Part shown: positions 1-9,035 of the stretch, piece by piece
Layout: each line of letters starts with the position of its first letter
Position numbering within the stretch: the stretch's first letter is position 1
From: Sphingobacterium spiritivorum
Lineage (GTDB): Bacteria; Bacteroidota; Bacteroidia; Sphingobacteriales; Sphingobacteriaceae
DNA: 64,000 nt
Reading direction: 5' to 3'
NCBI RefSeq assembly: GCF_016724845.1
Contig: NZ_CP068082.1
Location: 3,596,001 to 3,660,000, forward strand
The notes under the pieces: model-generated
Seen by the model: only the letters and a program-made list of their open reading frames with translations
The model's database searches: none
Told to the model about the DNA's origin: nothing
Made by a program: the position numbers and the translations under genes

Positions 1-125
1 TTTGCTATTCCCATCATTAAAATTAATAACCACGCTCTCATAATAAAATTTAGTTTGTGAACGTAGGAATTTACAATTTTTATGCCATTACCGCAATATT
101 TTTATTGTAACTTTTTGGATACAAT

Positions 126-162
126 AAAAATGCGCCTTCTACTTATGTAAAAGACGCATTTT
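126..162 (-). terminator. Intrinsic terminator of the met operon
   Basis: Inverted repeat with arms AAATGCG/CGCATTT plus CTT/AAG, followed on the minus strand by a T-rich run. It lies 57 bases past the hom stop codon and fits the end of the metY-metX-hom transcript. A second hairpin without a T-run (GTTACTTC/GAAGTAAC, 172-193) lies between it and hom. I see no gene in the first 120 bases. Confidence 0.7.
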
Positions 163-218
163 GTGAAAATGGTTACTTCATTTCAGAAGTAACGGGTTGG
201 TTTATGGTGAGTTGCCTC

Positions 219-1400
219 TTATGCGATTTCAGCGATAAATACACCATCTTTTTTGATGTCAGCCAGATGAGTTATAATCTGCTTAAGATTGATCTTTCCA
301 ATAACATATTTGAAGTTATCAGCATAATAACGCTCACTGATTGAGCTAAAGTTTAATTTATTAATCAGTGTATCGTCTTCATATCTTAAATATACGTTCA
401 ATTCATAGTCAGTGCTGTAGGAAAGTTCCTGTGCTTCCAGGTGTTTCTTATACTCGTATCTGTAATCATAACGCAGTGCCGTAATGTCTGATAATACTGC
501 TGAGCCTGTGGGATGACCGCCCGCACCTTTACCATAGAAGAATTGCTCGTCCGCAAATGCTGCTTTTACAAGTACGCCGTTGTTTTCATTCTCGACATTG
601 TAAAGCATATTGTCTTTGGTAATAAATTTTGGCAGAACATATAACACTACCTGCGCATTATTGATTTCTTTGGCCAATGGCACGAGCTTAAGTTTGTAGC
701 CTTTCTCTTTTGCAAAGCGGATATCCTGCTGATCCAGTTTGTCTATACCGATATTCAGAATATCATCCGGTTTGATATAGAGTCCGTAAGCATGTGAAGC
801 TACAATAGCAAGTTTGTACTTAGGATCATATCCTCCTACATCGAGTGTAGGATCTGTTTCTGCAAATCCCAGTTCCTGTGCTTTCTTCAATGCGGTATCA
901 TAGCTTTGATTTTCATTGAAGATCTTGGACAGAATATAGTTGGATGATCCGTTGAATATGCCACTTACCGAATGCAAAAGTTCGTTGTCATAATATTCTT
1001 CCAGATTACGGATAATGGGAATACTTCCGCAGACCGCTCCTTCATAAAGCAGACTTGTACCCGTCTGTTGCTGGATCTCTGTAAGTTCTTCCAGATGTGT
1101 TGCAATCATTTTTTTATTTGCTGATACCACATTTTTTCCGGACTTAAGCGCCGTCACTGTAAACTGGTAAGCAGCTTCTGAATCGTCAATTAATTCGACA
1201 ACTGTATTGATCTCCGGATCGTCCAGTATGACAGCAGGATCTGTTGTAAATAATTCAGCAGGCAGAGAACGTTTCTTGTCGGCATTTTTGATTACAAATT
1301 TTTTGATCTCTAAATTTAAATTCTTCGTTTTTATTATATCATAAAGGCCTTGTCCTACTACTCCAAATCCAAACATGCCTAGTGTTAACTTCTTACTCAT
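219..1400 (-). CDS. hom: Homoserine dehydrogenase
   Basis: Reduces aspartate semialdehyde to homoserine with NAD(P)H in the cytosol, the branch point to methionine and threonine. The N-terminus has the dinucleotide-binding glycine pattern GFGVVG (residues 11-16), then a SANKK segment. The family signature GKGAGGHPTGSAVLSD lies near residue 290. At 393 residues it is monofunctional: it has no N-terminal aspartokinase, and I see no clear C-terminal ACT domain. It is the last gene of a minus-strand operon, 26 bases after metX, and so supplies the homoserine that MetX acylates. The SAM riboswitch upstream of metY probably controls it too. Confidence 0.93.
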   Translation of the reverse strand: MSKKLTLGMFGFGVVGQGLYDIIKTKNLNLEIKKFVIKNADKKRSLPAELFTTDPAVILDDPEINTVVELIDDSEAAYQFTVTALKSGKNVVSANKKMIATHLEELTEIQQQTGTSLLYEGAVCGSIPIIRNLEEYYDNELLHSVSGIFNGSSNYILSKIFNENQSYDTALKKAQELGFAETDPTLDVGGYDPKYKLAIVASHAYGLYIKPDDILNIGIDKLDQQDIRFAKEKGYKLKLVPLAKEINNAQVVLYVLPKFITKDNMLYNVENENNGVLVKAAFADEQFFYGKGAGGHPTGSAVLSDITALRYDYRYEYKKHLEAQELSYSTDYELNVYLRYEDDTLINKLNFSSISERYYADNFKYVIGKINLKQIITHLADIKKDGVFIAEIA

Positions 1401-1426
1401 TTGTTTTTAATAAATATCTTTTAATC

Positions 1427-2482
1427 TTATACTGTTGTTAATTCTATTGATTCATCTTCTGCAAATTGTTCTGTCAGGAATCCGGAGATGATTTGAGAAA
1501 GTATTTTTGTCTCTATCAAAAAGCCATCATGTCCATACAGAGAATCCAGCTCATAGTATTCGGCTCCTGAAATGTGCTGCGCAATAAATTGTTGCTCTGT
1601 TGGTGGAAATAATACATCTGTCGTGATACCGATGACCAGTGTTTTTTGCTTTAATTGCTGCAATGTCTGTGCGGCAGAAACACGACCGCGTCCCAGATGA
1701 TGACTGTCCATTGCTTTAGACAAAAACCAATAGCTGTAGGCATTGAAGCGGTTAACCAGTTTTTCTCCCTGATAGCTTTGGTAAGAGGAAGCCTTGTACT
1801 GCTCTGTTTTTTCAATATCAGATTCTGTCTGTGTAGCTGCATAGGTATCATATGAGCGATAGGATAGTAGAGCCAGGCTTCTGGCTGCTTTCAATCCTTT
1901 GGCTCCGCCATCAGGTTTGTTTGCATAAAAGGTACGGTCAGCAGTGATTGCCAATCGTTGACTTTCATTATACGCTATGCCCCAGGGTGAATGCACGGCA
2001 TTGGTTGCGATAACTATAAGATGGGAGATGTCGATCTGTGCGGAAGCTGCCCATTCCAGTGCCTGCTGCCCTCCCAGTGAACCACCAATCAGGATGTTGA
2101 TCTTCTGTATCTCCAGATGATCGGCCAGCAACTGATTTGCCTGTACAATATCACGTACTGTAAACTGTGGAAAGGATAAGTAATAAGGCTGGTCTGTCTG
2201 TGGATTGACAGATAAAGGACCAGAAGATCCGTAGTGTGAGCCCAGAACATTGGCACAAACAATAAAATAATCCCGGGGATTGAAAAGATCGTTTTCTCCA
2301 AATAGTCCTTTCCACCAATCAAACACATCGGAATTTGCCGTCAGGGCATGGCATACCCAGACGACATTATCTCTATCCGCATTTAACTTTCCATAGGTAT
2401 GGTAGGCAATCTGCAGATCATCGATCTGCCTGCCGTTCTCAAATACAAATGGTTCAGTATATTTAAAAGTTTTGCTACTCAT
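1427..2482 (-). CDS. metX: Homoserine O-acetyltransferase
   Basis: Transfers an acetyl group from acetyl-CoA to homoserine, the first committed step of methionine synthesis by direct sulfhydrylation. It is an alpha/beta hydrolase-fold enzyme of usual length (351 residues). The nucleophile elbow is GGSLGG (Ser135), the likely catalytic Asp is in TTDVLFPP, and the His is in YGHDGF near the C-terminus. Acetyl rather than succinyl transfer is inferred from the MetX family and the adjacent metY; specificity was not tested. It sits between metY and hom on the same strand, 92 bases after metY, a gap that carries a hairpin at 2544-2567. Confidence 0.93.
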   Translation of the reverse strand: MSSKTFKYTEPFVFENGRQIDDLQIAYHTYGKLNADRDNVVWVCHALTANSDVFDWWKGLFGENDLFNPRDYFIVCANVLGSHYGSSGPLSVNPQTDQPYYLSFPQFTVRDIVQANQLLADHLEIQKINILIGGSLGGQQALEWAASAQIDISHLIVIATNAVHSPWGIAYNESQRLAITADRTFYANKPDGGAKGLKAARSLALLSYRSYDTYAATQTESDIEKTEQYKASSYQSYQGEKLVNRFNAYSYWFLSKAMDSHHLGRGRVSAAQTLQQLKQKTLVIGITTDVLFPPTEQQFIAQHISGAEYYELDSLYGHDGFLIETKILSQIISGFLTEQFAEDESIELTTV

Positions 2483-2543
2483 GTATGCTTTATTGTATTG
2501 TCCCCACTGAAGGGGATTACATATTATCCGAAAAACAGATACT

Positions 2544-2567
2544 TTACAGACCTTTAATAGTCTGTAA
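2544..2567 (-). other. Intercistronic hairpin between metY and metX
   Basis: Perfect 8-bp inverted repeat TTACAGAC/GTCTGTAA with an 8-base loop, just after the metY stop codon. On the minus strand no T-run follows, so it is more likely an mRNA-processing or stability element, or a leaky terminator, than a full stop. Confidence 0.4.
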
Positions 2568-2574
2568 GGTCTTT

Positions 2575-3894
<1,320 letters not shown>

Positions 3895-3933
3895 TTAAAA
3901 TTGTAATTGAATTATTGATTAAAAGAATACACT

Positions 3934-4003
3934 TGTTGCTGCTCAGTCCTGTGTCTTAGGCGTGAGGTAGCCGTGCTGAGGGATAAGAAAAATCTTAGCA
4001 ACA
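3934..4003 (-). ncRNA. Second structured element in the metY leader
   Basis: On the minus strand TGTTGCT (4003-3997) can pair with AGCAACA (3940-3934). Inside lie a 5-bp hairpin TAAGA/TCTTA (4-base loop) and a longer arm CTCAG/CTGAG capped by a GGC/GCC pairing, which together suggest a three-way junction. It lies between the SAM riboswitch and the metY start, leaving about 50 AT-rich bases before the ATG. I do not recognise the fold. It could be an expression platform, a second sensor or a ribosome-access element. The base pairing is visible; function is inferred. Confidence 0.4.
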
Positions 4004-4130
4004 CATCGCATTGTGCATTCGCATTCGGTTGGAAGACAACAAAGAATGGTATGACAAGAGGTTGGGATCCTGATTACAGGATGTTCCGAATGATGTGAAA
4101 TTGTAAAATGTAATGTTCATAGCCTTTTCA

Positions 4131-4241
4131 TTTATATGCTCCAAAGCAACATTGCTTTGGACAGGAATTGGCACCTTTTCAAACGTTTTTTGAAGGTTGC
4201 CAGTGGGTCATTGAGCCAGTCTCTCGCCACTTCTTTATAAA
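4131..4241 (-). promoter_or_regulatory. SAM-I (S-box) riboswitch upstream of metY
   Basis: The minus strand carries the conserved S-box blocks in order: GAGAGACTGGCTCAATGA, then CTGGCAACC, then AAGGTGCCAATTCC, then the P4 hairpin CCAAAGCA/TGCTTTGG. Outer strands TTTATA (about 4236-4241) and TATAAA (4131-4136) can form P1. The gene order behind it (metY, metX, hom) is the expected regulon. No T-rich terminator follows P4, so the output may be translational or lie in the structured element further down the leader. Confidence 0.9.
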
Positions 4242-4298
4242 TCAAAACCCTACGATATAGAGAGGTAATGATTAGGTTGTCTTCCGCTGAAGACTCTG

Positions 4299-4330
4299 CA
4301 AATATATCTTTTGATTTTTAATCTTGCAAA
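4299..4330 (-). promoter_or_regulatory. Promoter of the met operon
   Basis: Bacteroidota-type promoter on the minus strand: TTTG (-33, 4327-4330), 20 bases, TATATTTG (-7, 4299-4306). Transcription would start near 4290, upstream of the SAM riboswitch, giving a leader of about 400 bases. Confidence 0.65.
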
Positions 4331-4494
4331 TAATTGCTCAAAAACTTTTAAAAACAAGGTGCTGAAATGTCCGGAATGCAGGGTTGAAGAAAGATTTTAA
4401 AACAGCTGAAACCAGCCTTTAAAAGAGCAGAAAACGGATTTTTTTGATGCCATAAGCTGAATATGTTTGTGAAGTAAAATCAAGGTCATATAAG

Positions 4495-5196
4495 ATGAAA
4501 GAAATAGAAGAATTAAACTGGAATGATATTACTTCAGCGTTACATAATAAGGGATATGCTCTGCTTTCGGATGTTCTTACTGATCAGGAATGTGAAGATC
4601 TGAAGGCAAATTATTCGCATCCGGATGCTTACCGAAAAACTGTAGTGATGGAGCGTTATCGGTTTGGAAAAGGAGAATACAAGTACTTTGATTATCCGCT
4701 TCCGAATCTTATTGCAAAAATCCGAAGAACGGTTTATCCGTATCTTGCGGCTGTAGCCAATGCATGGAACCGCGCTTTACATATCGAGGTAGAATTTCCG
4801 GTGGAACACGAAGTGCTTTTGAAGCAATGCCACGATCAGCAACAAACCAAAGCGACTGTGCTGATCTTGAAATACGGACCCGGTGGATTCAATACGCTGC
4901 ATCAGGATTTGTACGGAGAGGTTTATTTCCCTATGCAGATTCTTCTTTTTCTGAGCGAACCGGAAGTGGATTTTACGGGAGGTGAATTTGTATTGCTGCA
5001 GCAGATACCCAGAGCCCAGTCTCAGGCTGTTGTGTTGAAACCTAAGAAAGGAGATATATTGATTTTTACGACCAATTTCAGGCCGATGAAAGGAACAAAG
5101 GGATATTACCGGGCCAATATGAAACATGGAGTAAGTGAGGTGCATAGCGGGGAGCGCTATACACTGGGTATTATTTTTCATGATGCGCTAAGCTGA
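4495..5196 (+). CDS. 2OG-Fe(II) oxygenase, Oxygenase-NA family (predicted DNA-damage dioxygenase)
   Basis: Protein of 233 residues whose whole length matches the Oxygenase-NA (PF09859-like) pattern: FGKGEYKYFDYPLP near residues 57-70, LHQDLYGE with iron ligands H136 and D138, DFTGGEFV, and the C-terminal HGVS...GERYTLGIIFHDA with the third iron ligand H211 and the 2-oxoglutarate-binding R221. The family is predicted to remove alkyl groups from nucleic acid oxidatively; as far as I know this is inferred from its gene neighbourhood. The next gene overlaps its stop codon (TGATG) and encodes an Ada-type metal-binding domain, which supports an alkylation-repair role. Confidence 0.85.
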   Translation: MKEIEELNWNDITSALHNKGYALLSDVLTDQECEDLKANYSHPDAYRKTVVMERYRFGKGEYKYFDYPLPNLIAKIRRTVYPYLAAVANAWNRALHIEVEFPVEHEVLLKQCHDQQQTKATVLILKYGPGGFNTLHQDLYGEVYFPMQILLFLSEPEVDFTGGEFVLLQQIPRAQSQAVVLKPKKGDILIFTTNFRPMKGTKGYYRANMKHGVSEVHSGERYTLGIIFHDALS

Positions 5197-5453
5197 TGCC
5201 AATCCGTCATATCGCATATGAAGATGCGGAAATAAGAAGTAAAATCCGGACTGCCGAAATATGTTTTGCGGGTAATCGTAAATTGAAAATCTACGGGAAA
5301 CTATCATGCAGATCGGGTAAAAGGATGCTTCGTCAGAACAGGGTTTTCTTTGCTTCTGAGAAGCAGGCTCTGCTATGCGAATACAGACCTTGTGGCCATT
5401 GTATGAGGGCTGAATTTGTGAAATGGAAAAATACAGAGATACAGCAAATGTAA
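5196..5453 (+). CDS. Ada-type metal-binding domain protein
   Basis: Small 85-residue protein matching the N-terminal zinc domain of the Ada methyl-phosphotriester repair protein: GNRKLKIYGKLSCRSGKRM, then NRVFFASEKQALL, then YRPCGHC. C38 aligns with the methyl-accepting cysteine of Ada, and C66 and C69 with the distal zinc pair. The position of the second ligand in Ada's CxxxC is a lysine (K42), so only three of the four canonical cysteines are present. It stands alone, without AraC-type HTH or methyltransferase domains. Its ATG overlaps the TGA of the upstream dioxygenase gene, so the two are translationally coupled. Confidence 0.8.
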   Translation: MPIRHIAYEDAEIRSKIRTAEICFAGNRKLKIYGKLSCRSGKRMLRQNRVFFASEKQALLCEYRPCGHCMRAEFVKWKNTEIQQM

Positions 5454-5490
5454 GTACACCTGCATAGGACAATGCATATGTATTCAAATA

Positions 5491-6960
5491 TCAGCTTATA
5501 ATTTTGTGGATGGCCATTTCTATTATATCAATAGCTTCTTCTATTTCGGATCGATTCAAGGAGGCAAATCCGAATCTGAAAGCATTCAATTCTTCGTTAA
5601 GCACTTTAATTTTTATACCGTTTCGAAGTAAAATTTCGTGTAGTTGGCGGACAGGAATTTTTTTGTCCAGCTGAATCCACATGGCCATTCCGCCACCGGG
5701 CAAGCTAAGTGAGACATAGGGGCCTGCTTTTTTGGTGAGAAGATCATAAAGGCGGTCTCTTCGCCTATGGTATGCTTTCTTTGCTTTTGTAAGGTAACGT
5801 TTGAGTTCTCCTTCCTGAATAAGAGAAGCGAGTGCATCCTGCATAAACATATCGCCGCCCACATCTATGGATTTTCTGAAATCTGCAGCATGATCGATAA
5901 AATTGCCGGGAGCAATCATAAAACCTATGCGTATGGAGGGTGCCAGTATCTTAGAAAAGGATCCGATATAGATCACTCTTCCTTCATGATTGGCACTTGC
6001 AAGAGGCAGATAGGGTGCTGAATCGTAATGGTAATCATAGTCGTAATCATCTTCGATAATCACAAAATCATATTGTTTAGCCAGCTCCAGCAGGCGCATT
6101 CTGCGTTCTGTACTCAGTGTTACTGTCGTCGGATAGTGGTGATGAGGAATCACATACAAGAAATGAATAGTCTGGTGCGCACAGATCTGTGCTATTGCAT
6201 CTACGTCCAGGCCATATTTGTCTACCGGTACACGGATCACTGTTGCACCCATATCTGTAAAGACCTTTGTTGCTGTGGTATATCCGGGATCACCTGCTAT
6301 TACCTGTGTATTATTATTATTATTAATCAGAAGATGGGCAGCAATATAGATACTCATCTGTGCACCGTGGGTGATGAGTATATTTTCTTTGCCAATGTTT
6401 ATTCCTCTTGTCTCGGAAAGCAATAAAGCCAGCTGCTCGCGCAGACGGGTAGAACCGCGGGCATTGTCTTCCTTGCTCTGTTCGATGTTATTTTTCTTAG
6501 TTAAAATAAAACGGTATGATTTTAACAGTGTATCAATAGGAGAGAGGCGTACATCGGGATACCCGTCATCGATAATTAATTTCAGAATCGTCGTATGATC
6601 TTCCTGTTCGGCAGGCTGTATCATATGTTCGCCCGGGATTTCCAAACGATATCCATAGGCATTAAGCATGCGTTCACTGTTCCATTTTTTAGGTTTCAGC
6701 AGCGGCAGTTGTTCGGATACATAAATTCCTTTTCGGGGAATGGCTTTGATATAATCCTGAGCAATAAGTTCTTCGTATGCAGCAAGTACCGTTTTGCGGT
6801 GTACCACTAGTTTCTGTGCCATTTCCCGACTACCGGGTAGGGCTGCTCCGGGCTTCAGTATACCGTTGCGTATAGCATTACTGATTGCAAAGGCGATCTG
6901 CAGGTAAACCGGATTTTTGTGTGTTCTTTCTATAGTTATGATCGACTCAAACGGAAACAT
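5491..6960 (-). CDS. MocR/PdxR-type regulator (GntR HTH fused to aminotransferase domain)
   Basis: 489 residues. A winged-helix GntR domain occupies about residues 15-85 (PVYLQIAFAISNAIRNG, ALPGSREMAQ, HRKTVLAAYEEL). A fold-type I aminotransferase-like domain follows, with the PLP lysine in YIGSFSKILAP near residue 320 and a VIIEDDYDYDYHYD segment before it. Such proteins usually regulate vitamin B6, GABA or taurine genes and are not active aminotransferases. It is divergent from a GNAT gene. The 84-base gap holds three copies of TGGACTAC (two direct, one inverted), a probable operator. The target pathway cannot be told from the neighbours. Confidence 0.88.
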   Translation of the reverse strand: MFPFESIITIERTHKNPVYLQIAFAISNAIRNGILKPGAALPGSREMAQKLVVHRKTVLAAYEELIAQDYIKAIPRKGIYVSEQLPLLKPKKWNSERMLNAYGYRLEIPGEHMIQPAEQEDHTTILKLIIDDGYPDVRLSPIDTLLKSYRFILTKKNNIEQSKEDNARGSTRLREQLALLLSETRGINIGKENILITHGAQMSIYIAAHLLINNNNNTQVIAGDPGYTTATKVFTDMGATVIRVPVDKYGLDVDAIAQICAHQTIHFLYVIPHHHYPTTVTLSTERRMRLLELAKQYDFVIIEDDYDYDYHYDSAPYLPLASANHEGRVIYIGSFSKILAPSIRIGFMIAPGNFIDHAADFRKSIDVGGDMFMQDALASLIQEGELKRYLTKAKKAYHRRRDRLYDLLTKKAGPYVSLSLPGGGMAMWIQLDKKIPVRQLHEILLRNGIKIKVLNEELNAFRFGFASLNRSEIEEAIDIIEMAIHKIIS

Positions 6961-6962
6961 AC

Positions 6963-7005
6963 TGGACTACTTGTTGGTTTTGTTGTGGACTACAAAGGTA
7001 GTCCA
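6963..7005. promoter_or_regulatory. Probable MocR operator: repeated TGGACTAC
   Basis: TGGACTAC occurs at 6963-6970 and 6986-6993 as a direct repeat 23 bases apart, and its complement GTAGTCCA lies at 6998-7005. The array fills the gap just upstream of the MocR-type gene and reaches toward the divergent GNAT gene. MocR proteins are known to bind direct repeats about two helical turns apart, so autoregulation is likely. Confidence 0.6.
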
Positions 7006-7044
7006 AATAACGCATATGTTTGTTGAAAATTAATAACAAATAAT

Positions 7045-7497
7045 ATGGATATGAATTACAACATTAAAAAAGTGGTCCTTGAAGATCTGGATCAGGCAGC
7101 AGAATTATTTGATCTTTACCGTGTTTTTTACCGTCAGGAATCGAATGTAGAAAAGGGGAAGAAATTTTTGCGGGAAAGAATACTGAATGATGAATCGCAT
7201 ATATTTTTGCTGTTTGAGGATAAGAAAGCGGTAGGATTTGTACAGCTGTACAAATTGTTTCACTATACCAAACTTCAGAAGCAATGGCTGTTGAGTGATC
7301 TGTATGTTCACCCGGAGCACAGGGGAAAAGGTTATTCGGTGGCTTTGATTGACAGATGCAAGAAGTGGTGTGAACAGACTGATGCCTGCGGACTGATGCT
7401 GGAAACAGAAAAGACCAATGCTATCGGCAATACATTGTATCCGCGCTGTGGATTTGAGTATGACGGATTGCACAATTACTATTATTGGTGGAAGTAA
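7045..7497 (+). CDS. GNAT family N-acetyltransferase
   Basis: 150-residue single-domain acetyltransferase. The acetyl-CoA loop is visible as HPEHRGKGYSVALID near residues 91-105 (the R/Q-x-x-G-x-G/A motif). The preceding beta strand WLLSDLYV and the C-terminal NAIGNTLYPRCGFEYDG match the fold. Substrate unknown. It is divergent from the MocR-type regulator and shares its operator region, so it may be co-regulated. A second ATG two codons downstream is an alternative start. A hairpin with a T-run follows the stop. Confidence 0.85.
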   Translation: MDMNYNIKKVVLEDLDQAAELFDLYRVFYRQESNVEKGKKFLRERILNDESHIFLLFEDKKAVGFVQLYKLFHYTKLQKQWLLSDLYVHPEHRGKGYSVALIDRCKKWCEQTDACGLMLETEKTNAIGNTLYPRCGFEYDGLHNYYYWWK

Positions 7498-7527
7498 AGT
7501 TTACGCAATAGAATAGTACAGGAAGTC

Positions 7528-7550
7528 CCGGTAAATCCGGGGCTTTTTGT
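7528..7550 (+). terminator. Intrinsic terminator after the GNAT gene
   Basis: CCCGG/CCGGG hairpin with a 5-base loop followed by CTTTTTG, 30 bases past the acetyltransferase stop codon. Confidence 0.65.
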
Positions 7551-7583
7551 CTATTTTTGAGTAATTTATTAGATCGGCTTTAT

Positions 7584-8060
7584 ATGAAATATCTGTTATT
7601 TTCTTTTACTGTTCTGCTTTTTATCTCTTGCAAAAGTTACAAAACCGGTGATTCCGTAAATAAAAAATACGAAATTGAGGAGGTCAGCTTTAGCAGAAAA
7701 CCTTGTTTCGGAACATGTCCGGTATTTGTATTGAAGATCAGTAAGAATGGTACAGCACAACTGGATGCTGATAATTTTCTGAAAAACGGACTTAAAGGAA
7801 AGTATGTTACACAGATCAGTACAGGCGATCTGTATAAAATAATGAAGCAGCTTAATGAGTTGCAGTTTCCGGAATTAAAGGATGATTATGGCAACAGACT
7901 TATTTCGGATCTGCCTTCAGTACATTTAGAGATCCGTTATCAGAATGATAAAATAAAGAAAATCCGTGACTATGGTAATCGGGGTACAGCTGAACTGGAA
8001 AAATTATATAAAACAATAGACGAAATACTCTACGCCCAAAAATGGGTACCGGCACAATAG
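7584..8060 (+). CDS. DUF6438-like lipoprotein
   Basis: Predicted lipoprotein of 158 residues. I start it at the ATG of MKYLLFSFTVLLFISC, which gives a clean lipoprotein signal with the cysteine in FISC; an upstream TTG start would put extra residues before the signal. The mature part begins with the conserved FSRKPCFGTCPVF pattern of DUF6438, two cysteines in a short loop, followed by alternating strands and helices (GTAQLDAD, GDLYKIMKQLNEL, HLEIRYQNDKIKKIRDYG). Likely anchored at the periplasmic face of the inner or outer membrane. Function unknown. Confidence 0.7.
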   Translation: MKYLLFSFTVLLFISCKSYKTGDSVNKKYEIEEVSFSRKPCFGTCPVFVLKISKNGTAQLDADNFLKNGLKGKYVTQISTGDLYKIMKQLNELQFPELKDDYGNRLISDLPSVHLEIRYQNDKIKKIRDYGNRGTAELEKLYKTIDEILYAQKWVPAQ

Positions 8061-8182
8061 TTTTTGTACAGATTCTCATACCGCATATTTTGCTTTCTGT
8101 CCGCTGACTGAATAAAAGCAAGGTGTAAGTGATAAATAATTAATACTTTAGTGTATCCAATTTTTATTAGCCACTCTCCGGT

Positions 8183-8938
8183 ATGAATACTGAAATACAA
8201 AAATTGCATCGTATCTGGCAGAGTTCCCGTGCTGTCAAAACTACCTTTTTTCCTAAAAACGGATTTAAGGAACTGGCCAATACAATTACCAGTTCAGGCC
8301 CTTTTTATTATTATATAGTGGACTTCTATGATATGTCTTTATCTCATATCAGCCCAGCTATATACGATCTGCACGGATCGGATCCGAATACTGTCACTTT
8401 TGATGATATCCTTCAACTTGTCCACCCCGATGATCTGGATTTTGTATCCAGAGCCGAGTCGAAAATAGCAGACTTCTTTAACAATAATATCGGTGCAGAT
8501 AAGTTGCTCCATTATAAGATAAGTTATTGTTTCAGGGCGCTTACCAAAGATAGCGGATACGTATTATTCAACCATCAGGCACTTATGCTGACACTGGATG
8601 ATACCGGGAAGTTCGGCAAATCTTTAAATATTCATACACGTATTGATCATCTCTCCAAAGAGAATACAAACAAAATTTCACTGATCGGACTTTACGGCGA
8701 GCCTTCTTTTATTCATTTGAATGTGGATACTCAGGAGAAGAAAGATACTAAATTTTCCAAGCGTGAGGTTGATATTATTAAGCTGATAGCAGAAGGGCTC
8801 AGTAATAATGAGATTGCCGAAAAATTGTTTATTGCATCGGTTACCGTGAAAAAGCACAGACAGAATATATTGCTTAAGGCTGGTTGTAAAAATACAGCAC
8901 AGCTTATCAAAAACAGTGTTCTTCAGGGACTGATCTGA
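8183..8938 (+). CDS. PAS-like LuxR-family transcriptional regulator
   Basis: 251 residues. The N-terminal half resembles a PAS sensor fold: YYYIVDFYDMSLSHISPAIYDLHG followed by LVHPDDLDFV, a typical PAS motif. The C-terminal 60 residues are a LuxR/GerE HTH: FSKREVDIIKLIAEGLSNN, then EIAEKLFIASVTVKKHRQNI. Bacteroidota commonly pair such PAS and LuxR domains in single-component regulators. No cognate kinase is adjacent. The ligand of the PAS domain and the targets are unknown. A hairpin terminator follows. Confidence 0.8.
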   Translation: MNTEIQKLHRIWQSSRAVKTTFFPKNGFKELANTITSSGPFYYYIVDFYDMSLSHISPAIYDLHGSDPNTVTFDDILQLVHPDDLDFVSRAESKIADFFNNNIGADKLLHYKISYCFRALTKDSGYVLFNHQALMLTLDDTGKFGKSLNIHTRIDHLSKENTNKISLIGLYGEPSFIHLNVDTQEKKDTKFSKREVDIIKLIAEGLSNNEIAEKLFIASVTVKKHRQNILLKAGCKNTAQLIKNSVLQGLI

Positions 8939-8953
8939 TTTCCGGTTTTTTCA

Positions 8954-8975
8954 AAATACTTCTTTAGGAGTATTT
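8954..8975 (+). terminator. Intrinsic terminator after the LuxR gene
   Basis: AAATACT/AGTATTT stem with an 8-base loop followed by CTTTCT, 16 bases after the regulator's stop codon. Confidence 0.5.
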
Positions 8976-8995
8976 CTTTCTGATCTGGCCTGAGG

Positions 8996-9003
8996 TAAAT
9001 TTG
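8996..9003 (+). promoter_or_regulatory. -7 promoter element of the 9036 gene
   Basis: TAAATTTG matches the Bacteroidota TAnnTTTG box and lies 32 bases before the ATG at 9036. No clear TTTG is seen at -33. Confidence 0.4.
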
Positions 9004-9035
9004 TGGTATTAATTCAGTAATACTTACTCTACTAA

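Noticed and set aside
4777..5181. Long antisense frame inside the dioxygenase gene
   Set aside because: Shadow of the strongly conserved Oxygenase-NA coding frame.
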